Shown: piece by piece, positions 51,558 to 60,058 of the stretch | Layout: each line of letters starts with the position of its first letter | How positions within the stretch are numbered: position 1 is the stretch's first letter | Origin: Elusimicrobia bacterium GWA2_61_42 | GTDB lineage: Bacteria > Elusimicrobiota > Elusimicrobia > Elusimicrobiales > UBA9959 | Length of the DNA: 64,000 nucleotides | Direction of reading: 5' to 3' | Assembly (NCBI GenBank): GCA_001799615.1 | Contig: MGTU01000029.1 | Span: 1-64,000 of the forward strand | The notes under the pieces: model-generated | The model's input: only the letters and a program-made list of their open reading frames with translations | The model's database searches: none | Told to the model about the DNA's origin: nothing | Program-made: the position numbers and the translations under genes

Positions 51558-52625
51558 ATGTTCCTGGATGAAATTATCGCGGCGCCGCGGAAGGGCGAAG
51601 GGGATCTTGAGGCACTTAAGGCGGGGCTGCCGGTCGTGCTCTACGGGGACGGGTGGTATGCGCCTTATGTGCGGGAGTTCCTGGGGCGGGCGGGGGTGGC
51701 GGTGGCGGGTTGTTTCGTGGATGACGGGTTCACATCTTCCGCCGGGACCGTGTCTTTTGACGAGATAGGGAGGCGGTTCGGGAAATTTAATATCGTTATC
51801 GGGTTCGCAGATCACAGGCTGGCGCGGGAAAAACTGAAGAAGAAAGATCTCCGGCAGGCGGCGGGGGTATATTTCTTCGACGTGATGGGGCCGCTGCTGG
51901 ATTACAAGCTGGACCCGGCCTATATTGAACGGCATAAAGAGCGGTTCGGTTCGGTTCATGGTATGCTTGCTGACGAGCTATCCCGGGAAACCTACGCCGC
52001 GTTCCTGAGAGCGAAGCTGGGCGGATACGCGGACGGGCTGTACGACGTGTGGCGCAAGGACCAGTATTTCCCTGAAGGGATAATAGAGCTGTCCCGGGGA
52101 GAGGTGTTCGTGGACGGCGGGGCTTATACCGGGGACACCCTGCTTACGTTCATGAGGAAAGCGAACGGCCAGTACGGCAAATACTACGCTTTTGAGCCCG
52201 AGCCCGGGAATGCGGCCGCGTTAAGCGCCAAGGTCGGCAAGCGGGGGTTCCGCGACGTCAGCGTGATAGGCAAGGGGCTGTGGCATAAGGCGGAGGTGCT
52301 CCGCTTTGCCGCGGCGCAGGGGACTACCGGTTCCGCGATCTCCGCCACGGGCGGCACCTCCATCGAAGCGGATACCGTGGATAACCTGGCCCCGGACGCC
52401 ACCTATATTAAAATGGACGTGGAAGGCGCCGAGCTGGAGGCTTTAAGGGGCGCGGCCGGAACCATCAAGCGCAACCGGCCCAAACTCGCCGTCTGCCTTT
52501 ATCACAAGCCCGGAGATTTGTTAGAAATACCTTTGTACCTCAAGTCGCTGGTGCCGGAGTACAGGCTTTTCCTGCGCCAGCATCAGCCGGTTTCCTGCGA
52601 GCTGGTCCTGTACGCGGTGATATAA
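51558..52625 (+). CDS. FkbM-type SAM methyltransferase with N-terminal Rossmann-like domain
   Basis: About 355 residues; ATG at 51558 with GTGAGGG just upstream. The N-terminal 120 residues start V-V-L-Y-G-D-G-W-Y-A-P-Y and hold a second I-V-I-G-F-A-D-H, like the nucleotide-sugar-type Rossmann part often joined to FkbM domains. The methyltransferase domain has V-F-V-D-G-G-A-Y-T-G-D-T (SAM-binding motif I), A-F-E-P-E-P-G-N (motif II) and I-K-M-D-V-E-G-A-E (FkbM hallmark). It probably O-methylates a sugar in a polysaccharide or glycan; substrate unknown. Confidence 0.88.
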   Translation: MFLDEIIAAPRKGEGDLEALKAGLPVVLYGDGWYAPYVREFLGRAGVAVAGCFVDDGFTSSAGTVSFDEIGRRFGKFNIVIGFADHRLAREKLKKKDLRQAAGVYFFDVMGPLLDYKLDPAYIERHKERFGSVHGMLADELSRETYAAFLRAKLGGYADGLYDVWRKDQYFPEGIIELSRGEVFVDGGAYTGDTLLTFMRKANGQYGKYYAFEPEPGNAAALSAKVGKRGFRDVSVIGKGLWHKAEVLRFAAAQGTTGSAISATGGTSIEADTVDNLAPDATYIKMDVEGAELEALRGAAGTIKRNRPKLAVCLYHKPGDLLEIPLYLKSLVPEYRLFLRQHQPVSCELVLYAVI

Positions 52626-52720
52626 TGCGAAAGGATCACGCGGCGCCTCATACGGTACCAGCGCTGCGGAATTTCGTTGAAGTACAAGGCAGACGAGGGT
52701 AATATCGCGTCCTGACAGGG

Positions 52721-52726
52721 TAAAAT
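52721..52726 (+). promoter_or_regulatory. -10 box TAAAAT near methyltransferase start
   Basis: TAAAAT seven bases before the ATG at 52734; it overlaps another in-frame ATG at 52725. If used, the transcript would start at the 52734 ATG. Confidence 0.4.
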
Positions 52727-52733
52727 GGAAAAT

Positions 52734-53552
52734 ATGGTGAACCTGTACCAAATATTGCAATGTCCAGCTTGCCTCGCGGGCCTTACGGAGTCGTTGAAGT
52801 GCACAGGCTGCGGCAAGCAGTTTGCCAGGGAAAAAGATGTCAATATTATGACGGACCCTCGGCTGTCAGGAAAAGAGTGGAAGTGGGACGAGTCGCTTTT
52901 TTCAGAAGAGAAAATGAAAGCAATGATGGAGCGGTACAAGTCCTACTTTAATGAGGAGACCGTTAAGGCCCAGGCGCTTTGGTGGGCCGCGATGGAAAAT
53001 GAAATAAACGGTTTTAGCGGCCTGGTGGGCGACCTGGCGAGCGGTTTGGGCGGAATGTTCGGGAGACTGATGAGATCGGGCTCGGATTTTACTCCCGTAG
53101 CCACCGACGTGGACCCCAATGTCCTCTCCTGGACCTCCCAAAAGATGAAAGCGGGCCAGAAAAAAAAGTTCTTTGCCGTGGCTACTGACGGAAAGCATCT
53201 GGCATTTAAAACCGGCACTTTTAATGTCGTAACGTCTTACGCGGGGCTTGGGAATATCCCGGATACAAAACTTATTTTAGCTGAAATTTACCGTGTTCTG
53301 AGGAAAGGCGGCAGATTGGTTGTCATGCAGACCTTTGTCGACGTGGACAGCTCTTCTCATAAGTTGGCGCGGGGAATGAACGTTGAAAGAGCGCTTATAA
53401 AACCTTTTTTATTGGCGGACCTGGCCGAGGCCGGATTTAAAAATATCGGCGTTGATGTGGCTTCTTCCGCGATCTGGGCGGAAAATCCGATGGATGGCCT
53501 GCCGGCGGCAGGCGATATGCAGTATTTCGCCATAGTCAAAGCTGAAAAGTAA
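52734..53552 (+). CDS. SAM-dependent methyltransferase with zinc ribbon
   Basis: About 272 residues (275 if the ATG at 52725 is used; the -10-like TAAAAT overlapping that codon favours 52734). The N-terminus is a Trm112-like zinc ribbon, L-Q-C-P-A-C and K-C-T-G-C-G-K. The rest is a class I methyltransferase: V-A-T-D-V-D-P-N after the first strand, D-G-K-H-L-A-F-K-T-G-T-F-N-V-V and E-I-Y-R-V-L-R-K-G-G-R-L. The glycine-rich loop is unusual (S-G-L-G-G-M-F-G). Methyltransferase type 11-like, substrate unknown. Confidence 0.8.
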   Translation: MVNLYQILQCPACLAGLTESLKCTGCGKQFAREKDVNIMTDPRLSGKEWKWDESLFSEEKMKAMMERYKSYFNEETVKAQALWWAAMENEINGFSGLVGDLASGLGGMFGRLMRSGSDFTPVATDVDPNVLSWTSQKMKAGQKKKFFAVATDGKHLAFKTGTFNVVTSYAGLGNIPDTKLILAEIYRVLRKGGRLVVMQTFVDVDSSSHKLARGMNVERALIKPFLLADLAEAGFKNIGVDVASSAIWAENPMDGLPAAGDMQYFAIVKAEK

Positions 53553-53592
53553 CAGGTTAAAAGCGGCAGGCACCTTTTTTGGGGGGGCGGGT

Positions 53593-53940
53593 ATGGTCTC
53601 AAAGATAGATTCGTACGCGTTCGGGCATATAGTGATAAACGGGAGTTCCTATACTTCGGACGTGATAGTTTTTTCGGACAGGGTGCAGGACGGCTGGTGG
53701 CGGGAAGACGGGCACCGGCTGGAGATAGCGGACCTGCGCGAGGCCCTGAGCGCGAAGCCGGAGGTGCTGGTGGTGGGCTGCGGCTGCTACGGCGTTATGG
53801 AAGTGCCGGCCGCCACCGCCGACTACGTGCGGGCGCGCGGCATAGACCTGGTGACGCTGAATACAGGAGAGGCCGCGGAACTGTTCAACAGCCTTTCCGG
53901 GAAAAAGAAAGTGGTCGCGGCGCTGCACCTGACCTGCTGA
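53593..53940 (+). CDS. Mth938/DUF498-like protein
   Basis: A 115-residue protein of the NDUFAF3/Mth938 fold: I-D-S-Y-A-F-G-H-I-V-I-N-G near the start, D-G-W-W-R-E-D-G-H, P-E-V-L-V-V-G-C-G-C-Y-G and a late N-T-G-E-A-A-E-L-F-N. Full length for the family. GGGGCGGGT precedes the ATG. Its cellular role in bacteria is not known. Confidence 0.85.
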   Translation: MVSKIDSYAFGHIVINGSSYTSDVIVFSDRVQDGWWREDGHRLEIADLREALSAKPEVLVVGCGCYGVMEVPAATADYVRARGIDLVTLNTGEAAELFNSLSGKKKVVAALHLTC

Positions 53941-54039
53941 GTGTTTAAACAACAGGGAAAGGCCGGCAGGGGTATTTGTGCCGCTAAGGATGACCGGGTT
54001 AAACTTACCGGGGGCAATAGCAATACAAAGGAATTTAAT

Positions 54040-54573
54040 ATGGAAAAAGCCAACGACGTGAAAGTGCGGGTGGAGACGGCGGCGGACATCCACGCGGTAC
54101 GGAAGCTGAATAAGAAGGCTTTCAAAGGGAACAGCGAGTCCAAACTGGTGGACGCCATCCGCGAAGCGGACTATTTCATCCCCGGGCTTTCCCTGGTGGC
54201 CGAGAAAGACGGGGTTGTCGTCGGGCATATCCTGTTCACGCCTATCAGGATCGTGGACGCCAAGAACGAAACGCCCGCCCTGGCGCTGGCGCCTATGGCC
54301 GTGCTGCCGGAATTTCAGAACAAGGGCATAGGCTCCGCGCTCGTCAAGAGCGGGCTCGGCGAATGTAAAAAAGCGGGGCATAAGATAATCGTGGTGGTCG
54401 GCCATGACGAATACTATCCGCGCTTCGGTTTTGTCAAAGCCGCGGCAAAAGGCCTTGAGCTGCCTTTCGAGGCGCCGGACGAAGTGTTCATGGTGCTGGA
54501 GCTGGTCCCCGGCGCTTTGGACGGCGTAAAGGGCATGGTGGAGTATCCGGCGGCGTTCCACGCCGTCGAGTGA
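54040..54573 (+). CDS. GNAT N-acetyltransferase (YhbS-like)
   Basis: A 177-residue protein from the ATG at 54040 (AAAGGA upstream); the longer frame to 53941 has no support. It has R-V-E-T-A-A-D-I-H-A-V, V-V-G-H-I-L-F-T-P, L-A-P-M-A-V-L-P-E-F-Q-N-K-G-I-G-S-A-L (acetyl-CoA loop) and G-H-D-E-Y-Y-P-R-F-G-F, the signature of the YhbS/COG3153 group. Substrate unknown. Confidence 0.88.
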   Translation: MEKANDVKVRVETAADIHAVRKLNKKAFKGNSESKLVDAIREADYFIPGLSLVAEKDGVVVGHILFTPIRIVDAKNETPALALAPMAVLPEFQNKGIGSALVKSGLGECKKAGHKIIVVVGHDEYYPRFGFVKAAAKGLELPFEAPDEVFMVLELVPGALDGVKGMVEYPAAFHAVE

Positions 54574-54616
54574 ACTTGGCGCGAAAAGGCCCCGGAGAAT
54601 CGGATATCGTCGGCAT

Positions 54617-54949
54617 ATGAAAATAATTATCAATTTGCTCTTGAGCACGCTGGCGGTGTTCGTGACCGCGCGGATCCTGCCGGGGGTCACGCTGGACGGC
54701 TTCGGCACCGCGCTGGTGGTGGCCGTGGTGCTGGGCGCGGTGAACGCCGTGCTGCGGCCCGTCCTCCTTATCCTTACCCTGCCTATAAACCTGCTGTCGC
54801 TGGGGCTGTTCACCTTCGTCATCATCGGCGGGCTGGTGCAGCTGGTCAGCTGGCTGGTGCCGGGGTTCCAGGTGGCGAGTTTCTGGTGGGCGCTGGTGTT
54901 CGCCCTGGTGCTGTGGGCGATAAACGCCTTCCTCTCCGCGCTGAAATAG
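54617..54949 (+). CDS. YvlD/phage-holin-4-type membrane protein
   Basis: A 110-residue protein with four hydrophobic segments. It follows the YvlD pattern: L-L-L-S-T-L-A-V-F-V-T-A-R-I-L-P-G-V, V-N-A-V-L-R-P-V-L-L-I-L-T-L-P-I-N and L-F-T-F-V-I-I-G-G. The family name phage_holin_4_2 does not imply a phage; most are chromosomal and linked to envelope stress. No phage gene is nearby. Confidence 0.85.
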   Translation: MKIIINLLLSTLAVFVTARILPGVTLDGFGTALVVAVVLGAVNAVLRPVLLILTLPINLLSLGLFTFVIIGGLVQLVSWLVPGFQVASFWWALVFALVLWAINAFLSALK

Positions 54950-54995
54950 CGCGGGCCGTTTTTTGATACACTTTAAAGGCCGGGAGAGAAAATTT

Positions 54996-55238
54996 ATGGA
55001 TAAAAAAACCAAAGTTAAAAGGTTCTACGCGCATTGCGACCTGATAGAAGGCACCACGGACGTGTGGTACTGCAGTTTCTGCAACGAGCTCGTGAAGGAC
55101 AAACATTTCAAGGAAGAACACCTGAACAAGGACCACAACAAGAAATTCATCGCCACGCTGGACGAGTGGAAGCGTAAAGAGGCCAGGGGGACCAGCAGGG
55201 TACGGCCCGAGAACGCCCCCAACAGGCTTAAGCGCTAA
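54996..55238 (+). CDS. Small C2H2 zinc-finger-like protein
   Basis: An 80-residue basic protein from the ATG at 54996 (GGGAGAGA upstream). W-Y-C-S-F-C-N-E-L-V with H42 and H47 gives C-x2-C-x12-H-x4-H, a classical C2H2 finger that is rare in bacteria. The C-terminus is Lys/Arg-rich. It could bind nucleic acid or protein. The terminator at 55259 closes it. Confidence 0.65.
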   Translation: MDKKTKVKRFYAHCDLIEGTTDVWYCSFCNELVKDKHFKEEHLNKDHNKKFIATLDEWKRKEARGTSRVRPENAPNRLKR

Positions 55239-55258
55239 ACGGCCCCGCGGGCAAAGAA

Positions 55259-55290
55259 AAGGGCTGCCGTTGCCGGCAGCCCTTTTTTGC
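55259..55290. terminator. Bidirectional terminator
   Basis: AAGGGCTGCCG / CGGCAGCCCTT stem followed by T6 on the + strand; the minus strand has CCCTTTTC. Between the converging zinc-finger and metalloprotease genes. Confidence 0.9.
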
Positions 55291-55307
55291 GCCTGGCCGG
55301 CCGCCGG

Positions 55308-56795
55308 TTACCGGGGTTTGCGCACCGGGCGCTGCGTTCTCTGGGACAGTGTCGTTAAGGAAATGGTTTCCTGCCTGCCGTCTTCGCGGGTAACCGAAAG
55401 GGCGTAGGTCCTGCCGTTCTCCATCGTCAGGAAAAAGGCGGGCCCGGCTTTTTGCCCGTCCACCGCCGTTACCGTGTCCCTGTCACGCAGGCCGGCGGCG
55501 TAGCCGTAGCCGGTAGGTACCGCCCAGTCTATAACCAGCGTCTCGCCGACAGGCGTAGTCCACACGTCCACATTAAGGGGCTCCACCACTTCGGCCAGCT
55601 CCCAGTTGGACAGGGCGTCCGCAAGGCGGGGGTAGAACTCGTACAGGGTAGGGTAGGTGCCGCGGTCGTTCTCGTAAACTTCCAGCAGGTTGTAAAAATC
55701 CCTGATGAACACGAACTTGTCGTAGCTGATCTCCCGCTGCAGGAACAGTTCGGCGGCGTCCTTGCCGTCCATCCTGAGCAGCAGGCGCGCGTGCACGGCG
55801 CGCACCAGCAGCTCGTCCATGACGGTCTGCCAGGTCGTGTAAGCTTTCTTTTTCATGTCCGCCGCCAGGCCTTCCATTAGGAAGCCGTATTTACCCAGCT
55901 CCGCGGCGTATTTATCCGCTACGGGGTTGCAGAAAGAATGGCCGAATTCATGGAGGATCAGCAGTTTAACGGCTTCCCCGTCGTTAAAGCCGTAGCCCAT
56001 GTGGTTGAAGATGGATTTTCCCCTGCGGCCGCCGAAGCTGCCCCCGGGGGGCAGGTTCAGCGGGGAGGGGACGATATAGAAGTGTTCAAAACCGGGCTCG
56101 GCGTGGAAATCCTCGTGCAGTTTCACCGCGTCCATCGGGGGGAGATTCCGGTAAACCGAGTCCGCGTAGGACTGGTAAAGCCCGGCGTTCTTTTTAAAAA
56201 ATCCGGCGAACCCGGCCGTCTTGTGGAAGTCCCTTACCTTTTCCCAATAAGCGTCCAGGTACGCTATCTTCTCCGCTTTGGACTGGCCGCGCAGGACCCT
56301 GGCCAGGAAGTCGTCGTCGTAATCATAGATCCGCCTGCCCTCGGGCAGGTCGGAGAAGTAGCTGTAATAATCGCTGAACGCGTCGTAGCAGAAGCCTTTC
56401 TCCCAGTTGAGCGCGCCCTGATGGTCCAGTTCGGCCACCGCGGGATGGCCCTTGAACTTCCCCAGGTCGGCCAAGGCCGCCGCGGCCAGCGCCGGCATGC
56501 GCCCGTTGCGCAATTTTTCGGAAAACGCGGTCAGGTGGAGTATGGTGTACAACAGTTCCCTGTTCGGGTTTATGCCTACGGTTATTTTGCCCGCCGACCT
56601 GGAAAAAAGCATGGTGGGCGCGCCGTTCTCCGGGGCCGCCGGTACCGGGACCTGCTGCGCGGCCTCGGAAAGCTTCAGGCTTTGCAGAAAGCCGTTATAG
56701 GAGGCGGGATCGTTGCCGGCCGCGGCAGCCGCGCCGCCCGCGGACAGGCCCGCCGCTACCGCTATCGCCGCCAGGAGGGAAAATATTTTTTTCAT
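55308..56795 (-). CDS. Secreted DUF4932-type zinc metalloprotease with PDZ-like tail
   Basis: A 495-residue exported protein (signal peptide cleaved near A-A-A-G, about 26). I-L-H-E-F-G-H-S-F-C-N-P gives the H-E-x-x-H zinc site (His282, Glu283, His286), with a later Glu in M-E-G-L-A-A-D as probable third ligand. The preceding region (V-G-I-N-P-N-R-E-L-L, H-L-T-A-F-S) is the DUF4932 form. The last 90 residues look PDZ-like (T-G-Y-G-Y-A-A-G-L-R-D-R-D-T-V-T-A-V-D-G). A V-P-V-P-A-A-P element follows the signal peptide, as in the clostripain proteins. Confidence 0.8.
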   Translation of the reverse strand: MKKIFSLLAAIAVAAGLSAGGAAAAAGNDPASYNGFLQSLKLSEAAQQVPVPAAPENGAPTMLFSRSAGKITVGINPNRELLYTILHLTAFSEKLRNGRMPALAAAALADLGKFKGHPAVAELDHQGALNWEKGFCYDAFSDYYSYFSDLPEGRRIYDYDDDFLARVLRGQSKAEKIAYLDAYWEKVRDFHKTAGFAGFFKKNAGLYQSYADSVYRNLPPMDAVKLHEDFHAEPGFEHFYIVPSPLNLPPGGSFGGRRGKSIFNHMGYGFNDGEAVKLLILHEFGHSFCNPVADKYAAELGKYGFLMEGLAADMKKKAYTTWQTVMDELLVRAVHARLLLRMDGKDAAELFLQREISYDKFVFIRDFYNLLEVYENDRGTYPTLYEFYPRLADALSNWELAEVVEPLNVDVWTTPVGETLVIDWAVPTGYGYAAGLRDRDTVTAVDGQKAGPAFFLTMENGRTYALSVTREDGRQETISLTTLSQRTQRPVRKPR

Positions 56796-56898
56796 TCTTT
56801 GACCGTTCTCCGTATAAAGACATTAGCTTGCCGGCTTACACCCTTTACGGAGCAATTTGTATGCCAATCAGTGCTTGCCGGTTATCCAGGCCGCGCGC

Positions 56899-58215
56899 TT
56901 ATTCCTGGAAAAGCTGCGTGTAGTTGTTCTCGTCCAGGTACGGCAGGGGCTTGGCCAGCAGGCCGCGCTTGGTCAGCAGCGCCGTGGCCGCGTCCGGGAT
57001 GGTGGCGCGCAGGCGGTACACCAGCTCGGGCAGCCAGCCTTCCTTTATTTTCTCGTCCTTGCTCAGGACGCCGTTGACGAAGGACACCACGGCGTTGGTG
57101 CAGCTGTTGTAGACCAGCGAGTACATCTCGCCGGTGCGGTTGGCGGTGGCCTGCCGGATGGCGTTCTCCAGCAGCTTTACCTGGCGGTCGCGGGAAAGGG
57201 TAAGCGGGTACAGGGAGATGTGGTTGCCGTCCGTGAAGACGTTGGCTTCCACGTAGCCCTCGGCCGAGTTGATATTGTAATGCACGGCGTACTTGCCGCG
57301 CAGCCCGTCCAGGATCCCCTGGTTCTGCACGCCGGGAACGAGGGAGTAGGTGTTCAGCGAGATCACCAGCCCGCGCACCGAGCGGCCTTTCTCGTCGGTC
57401 ACGCCGCCGGGGCGGAACTTGAAGGCCAGGAAGCCGTGCGCGCCGGCGTAGGGGAAGCCCTGGTAGCTTTTCTTGCCGACATAGGCCTGTTCCAGGAACT
57501 CCGGCCTGACCGTCACGCCTTTGGGCCAGTCGAACTTGAAGATGCCGTCCGCGCGCTTGAGCCTGTTGCCGCGGGCGTCATGCTGCACGCCCCAGTTCAC
57601 GTTGGCCAGGGTGTAGCCGCGGGAATCTTTCGAAAGGATGTAGGGCTGCCGCTGCACGGCCTTGGTGGCGGCGGACGGCTTGTAGGCGTCGGCGGCGTTG
57701 AGCGGCAGCACGGTGGCTATGGAAAGTTCGTCGGTATTGTCCTGCTGCTTTATGTAGCCCTCCACGCAGAGCTCGGCGCTGCCCGGGTTCTTGAGCCATT
57801 TAGGATGCTTGACCACCTTGTAAACCTTGCCTTCCAGCGTGGTGAAGGTCTTGGGGCTGCGGTTGAACTGCAGCGTGCCGTTCATGACGTACCTGGAGGC
57901 GAAATCGGAGAAGAGTTCCTTGGTGACGCTTTGCCCGGGCGCTCCCGTTTCAGGCCCGGCGGAGAAAAGTTCGTCCCACTGCGCGGGGGTCAGGGCTCCG
58001 GCCAGGCTGTCGTCCTGGGCGGCCAGCGCGGGCAGGGACCGCGCGCCTGCGTCCGCCCGCGGCAGGGCCGGCTGGGGGACGCTGATCTGGAACTTGGAGA
58101 GTTCCGCCGCTGAGAGGGAATTAAGGAGGAAAGGTTCCGCCGCTTTGGCGGTCATAGAGCCCAGGAAGAAAAGAAGTCCGGCCGCCAGCACCGCTTTTGA
58201 GTTTTCTTTTGTCAT
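56899..58215 (-). CDS. Secreted protein, possibly DUF4105-like
   Basis: A 438-residue exported protein (signal peptide to about T-A-K-A-A, 25). After it, L-S-K-F-Q-I-S-V-P-Q-P-A-L repeats the motif of other secreted proteins here. The C-terminal half has R-G-L-V-I-S-L-N-T-Y-S-L, Y-P-L-T-L-S-R-D-R-Q-V-K-L-L and Y-S-L-V-Y-N-S-C-T-N-A-V-V, resembling the N-x-C-T block and preceding helix of DUF4105 / Lnb-type cysteine hydrolases, with Cys as possible nucleophile. The match is weak. Upstream on its strand lies a GGCCTTTAGG-like block. Same strand as the metalloprotease, about 100 bases apart. Confidence 0.6.
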   Translation of the reverse strand: MTKENSKAVLAAGLLFFLGSMTAKAAEPFLLNSLSAAELSKFQISVPQPALPRADAGARSLPALAAQDDSLAGALTPAQWDELFSAGPETGAPGQSVTKELFSDFASRYVMNGTLQFNRSPKTFTTLEGKVYKVVKHPKWLKNPGSAELCVEGYIKQQDNTDELSIATVLPLNAADAYKPSAATKAVQRQPYILSKDSRGYTLANVNWGVQHDARGNRLKRADGIFKFDWPKGVTVRPEFLEQAYVGKKSYQGFPYAGAHGFLAFKFRPGGVTDEKGRSVRGLVISLNTYSLVPGVQNQGILDGLRGKYAVHYNINSAEGYVEANVFTDGNHISLYPLTLSRDRQVKLLENAIRQATANRTGEMYSLVYNSCTNAVVSFVNGVLSKDEKIKEGWLPELVYRLRATIPDAATALLTKRGLLAKPLPYLDENNYTQLFQE

Positions 58216-58284
58216 TAATTATATCTCCGCGTTCGCCAAGATAAATTACCGTTATAAGAGTTTAGCGCGCGCGCCCGGGTTCTC

Positions 58285-58318
58285 CAAGGGTATAAGGGCC
58301 CAAAAGCCCATAGGCCTA
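58285..58318. promoter_or_regulatory. GGGCCCAAAAGCCC / TAGGCCTAAAGG blocks
   Basis: GGGCCCAAAAGCCC followed by TAGGCCTAAAGG, 70-100 bases upstream of the gene on the minus strand. It resembles the block set before the first clostripain gene (GGCCCAAAAAGC...TAGGTCTAAAG). Candidate shared operator. Confidence 0.45.
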
Positions 58319-58376
58319 AAGGTTCCGGGCTGGCGGGGAAAACAGGCAGGAGAAGACTTTTTCAGCGGTCTTTTGG

Positions 58377-58382
58377 TATTAT
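58377..58382 (+). promoter_or_regulatory. -10 box TATTAT, leaderless start
   Basis: TATTAT with seven bases (AGGGATT) before the lipoprotein ATG at 58390. Confidence 0.45.
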
Positions 58383-58389
58383 AGGGATT

Positions 58390-59073
58390 ATGAGAAATAA
58401 TTTCTGCGCGGTTTTGGTTTTAGTCCTGCTTGCCGGCTGTTCCGGGACCAGGAAGTCCGATAACAGCCTTGTCGAACTGGATAATCCCCGGGGCGGAAAC
58501 TCCAGCGGAAGACCGCCGGAGTTCGCGCTGCCGGGCGTGCCCCTGAAGAGCGACCTGGAGGCGGAGCTGGCCGAGGAGAAAAAGACCGAAACCGAACTGC
58601 CGCCCCCCGCTGAAGTCCTGCCCGAAGAAACCCCGCTGCCGGCGGGCGCTCCCGCTCCCGCCGCCGCGGCCGCTGCCGGAAAGGACCTGGATTTCCACCT
58701 GGCCGCGGCCAGGAAGTACGCCGCCGCCCGGAAATACCGTTCCGCCGCCGCCGAATACGAAGCCGCCCAGCCCTTTCTGCCGGCCGGCGACACCCGTGTC
58801 GTGCAGCTGCTGGAGCGGCAGGGCGCCATGCTCCTGAAGGCCGGCAGCCTGGTCAAGGCCCGGGGGAAATTCGTCTCCGCCATCGAGAAAGCCGCCGAGC
58901 TTAAACCTTTCGGCAACGACCTCGCCAACGCCCACCTGGGCCTCGGCTACTGCCTGGAAAAGGCGAACAAGATCCCGGACGCCATCAGCAACTACCAGAA
59001 GGCGCTGGAATTTTCCGACAATAAAAAGTTCAAGGCCAGGATAGCCAAGACCATAAGCGACCTGAAAAAATAA
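58390..59073 (+). CDS. TPR lipoprotein
   Basis: A 227-residue protein with a lipobox, L-V-L-L-A-G-C (lipidated Cys17). A Pro/Ala/Glu-rich spacer (25-95) leads to three helical-pair repeats: A-A-A-R-K-Y-A-A-A-R-K-Y-R-S-A-A-A-E-Y, A-G-S-L-V-K-A-R-G-K-F, and L-G-L-G-Y-C-L-E-K-A-N-K-I-P-D-A-I. It should sit on the inner or outer membrane facing the periplasm as a scaffold. Own terminator downstream. Confidence 0.8.
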   Translation: MRNNFCAVLVLVLLAGCSGTRKSDNSLVELDNPRGGNSSGRPPEFALPGVPLKSDLEAELAEEKKTETELPPPAEVLPEETPLPAGAPAPAAAAAAGKDLDFHLAAARKYAAARKYRSAAAEYEAAQPFLPAGDTRVVQLLERQGAMLLKAGSLVKARGKFVSAIEKAAELKPFGNDLANAHLGLGYCLEKANKIPDAISNYQKALEFSDNKKFKARIAKTISDLKK

Positions 59074-59094
59074 GGACAGTCCTTGTTTTTACCT

Positions 59095-59125
59095 GCCGCC
59101 GGGAAGTTCCCGGCGGCTTTGTTTT
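59095..59125 (+). terminator. Intrinsic terminator
   Basis: GCCGCCGGGA / TCCCGGCGGC perfect stem, 3-base loop, then TTTGTTTT. It closes the TPR lipoprotein gene. Confidence 0.9.
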
Positions 59126-59142
59126 GCAGGGCGGGGGGAAGG

Positions 59143-59148
59143 TATAAT
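59143..59148 (+). promoter_or_regulatory. -10 box TATAAT, leaderless start
   Basis: Consensus TATAAT six bases before the ATG at 59155; TTGTTT with an 18-base spacer, inside the terminator T run, could be the -35. Confidence 0.6.
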
Positions 59149-59154
59149 GTATTT

Positions 59155-60054
59155 ATGGAAACAAGACGGCTGTTCTTCTGCGCCGCCCTGTCGCTGGCGG
59201 CCGCCTCCGGCCTGCGTGCCGGGGAGCTGGACGCCTACCTGTCGCCGGTAGACGCCGGCACACTGGCCGCGCTGGCCCCGGTGTACGAGCTGGGCCAGGC
59301 GAAGGGAAATCTCCCCGGGCGGTTAAGCCGGGTGGGCGACAGCATCTCCGCCAACGGCGGCTATTTCCTCAGCGAGGCAGCTTTCAGCAAATTCTCCGCG
59401 GAGACCCTGGGCGGGAAAGCGGAATTATTCCGCCAGAATTTCGGCCGGCGGCCCTGCGCCGGACGCCCCAACGGCCCGGCGGTGGCGAAAGGCACCGAGA
59501 ACGGCTGCGCCGCTTATTCGGGCAAGGGCCTCGCCTGGCTGCTGGCCGCGCCGGAGGGGGCCGCGGCCCCGGTGGACATGGAGCTGGCGGAGTACCGCCC
59601 CGCCTACGCGGTAGTGCTCATAGGCACTAACGACCTCGGGTATTCCGGGCAGTCCTTGCCGCCGGAGGCGCTGGCTAAAAAACTTTCGGCCTACCAGGCG
59701 AACCTGCGCGAACTGGTCCGCCGGCTGACCGCCGCCGGGACCATCCCCCTTCTGACCACGCTGCCGCCGCGTACGGCCGACCTTTATCCCCAGCTGACTT
59801 TTGTGGGCGATAAATACGCGGCTCTGATCGCCGCGCTCAACGGCTGGCTGCGGGATTTCGCGGCGGAGAACTCCTATCCCCTTATAGACTTTCACGGCGC
59901 TCTATGCCGGGGCGCGGACCCTTCGGCTTCGCTCAGCGCCTGCGGCCTGGGCGGGGACGGCGTGCACCCAGGCCGGGAAGGTTACGACCTGCGCAACCGC
60001 CTGACCATGCTGATGCTGTACCGCGTCAGCGCGGCCGGCCCAGTGTTAAAATAA
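59155..60054 (+). CDS. Exported SGNH/GDSL-type hydrolase
   Basis: A 299-residue protein from the ATG at 59155, which gives a signal peptide (cleavage L-R-A-G, about 22) and sits six bases after TATAAT. The SGNH blocks are R-V-G-D-S-I-S (Ser nucleophile), V-V-L-I-G-T-N-D-L (Asn/oxyanion) and D-G-V-H-P-G (Asp-His pair). Esterase or acetylxylan/carbohydrate deacetylase-like activity is typical; substrate unknown. Cysteines (for example C-A-G-R, N-G-C-A-A, A-C-G-L) could form disulfides. Confidence 0.85.
   Translation: METRRLFFCAALSLAAASGLRAGELDAYLSPVDAGTLAALAPVYELGQAKGNLPGRLSRVGDSISANGGYFLSEAAFSKFSAETLGGKAELFRQNFGRRPCAGRPNGPAVAKGTENGCAAYSGKGLAWLLAAPEGAAAPVDMELAEYRPAYAVVLIGTNDLGYSGQSLPPEALAKKLSAYQANLRELVRRLTAAGTIPLLTTLPPRTADLYPQLTFVGDKYAALIAALNGWLRDFAAENSYPLIDFHGALCRGADPSASLSACGLGGDGVHPGREGYDLRNRLTMLMLYRVSAAGPVLK
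60047..60052 (+). promoter_or_regulatory. -10 box TAAAAT, leaderless start
   Basis: TAAAAT six bases (AACCCT) before the ATG at 60059, overlapping the stop codon of the preceding gene. Confidence 0.4.
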
Positions 60055-60058
60055 CCCT

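Noticed and set aside
54617-54949. Prophage holin
   Set aside because: The protein is of the YvlD type, which is chromosomal; no lysin, capsid or other phage gene is near.
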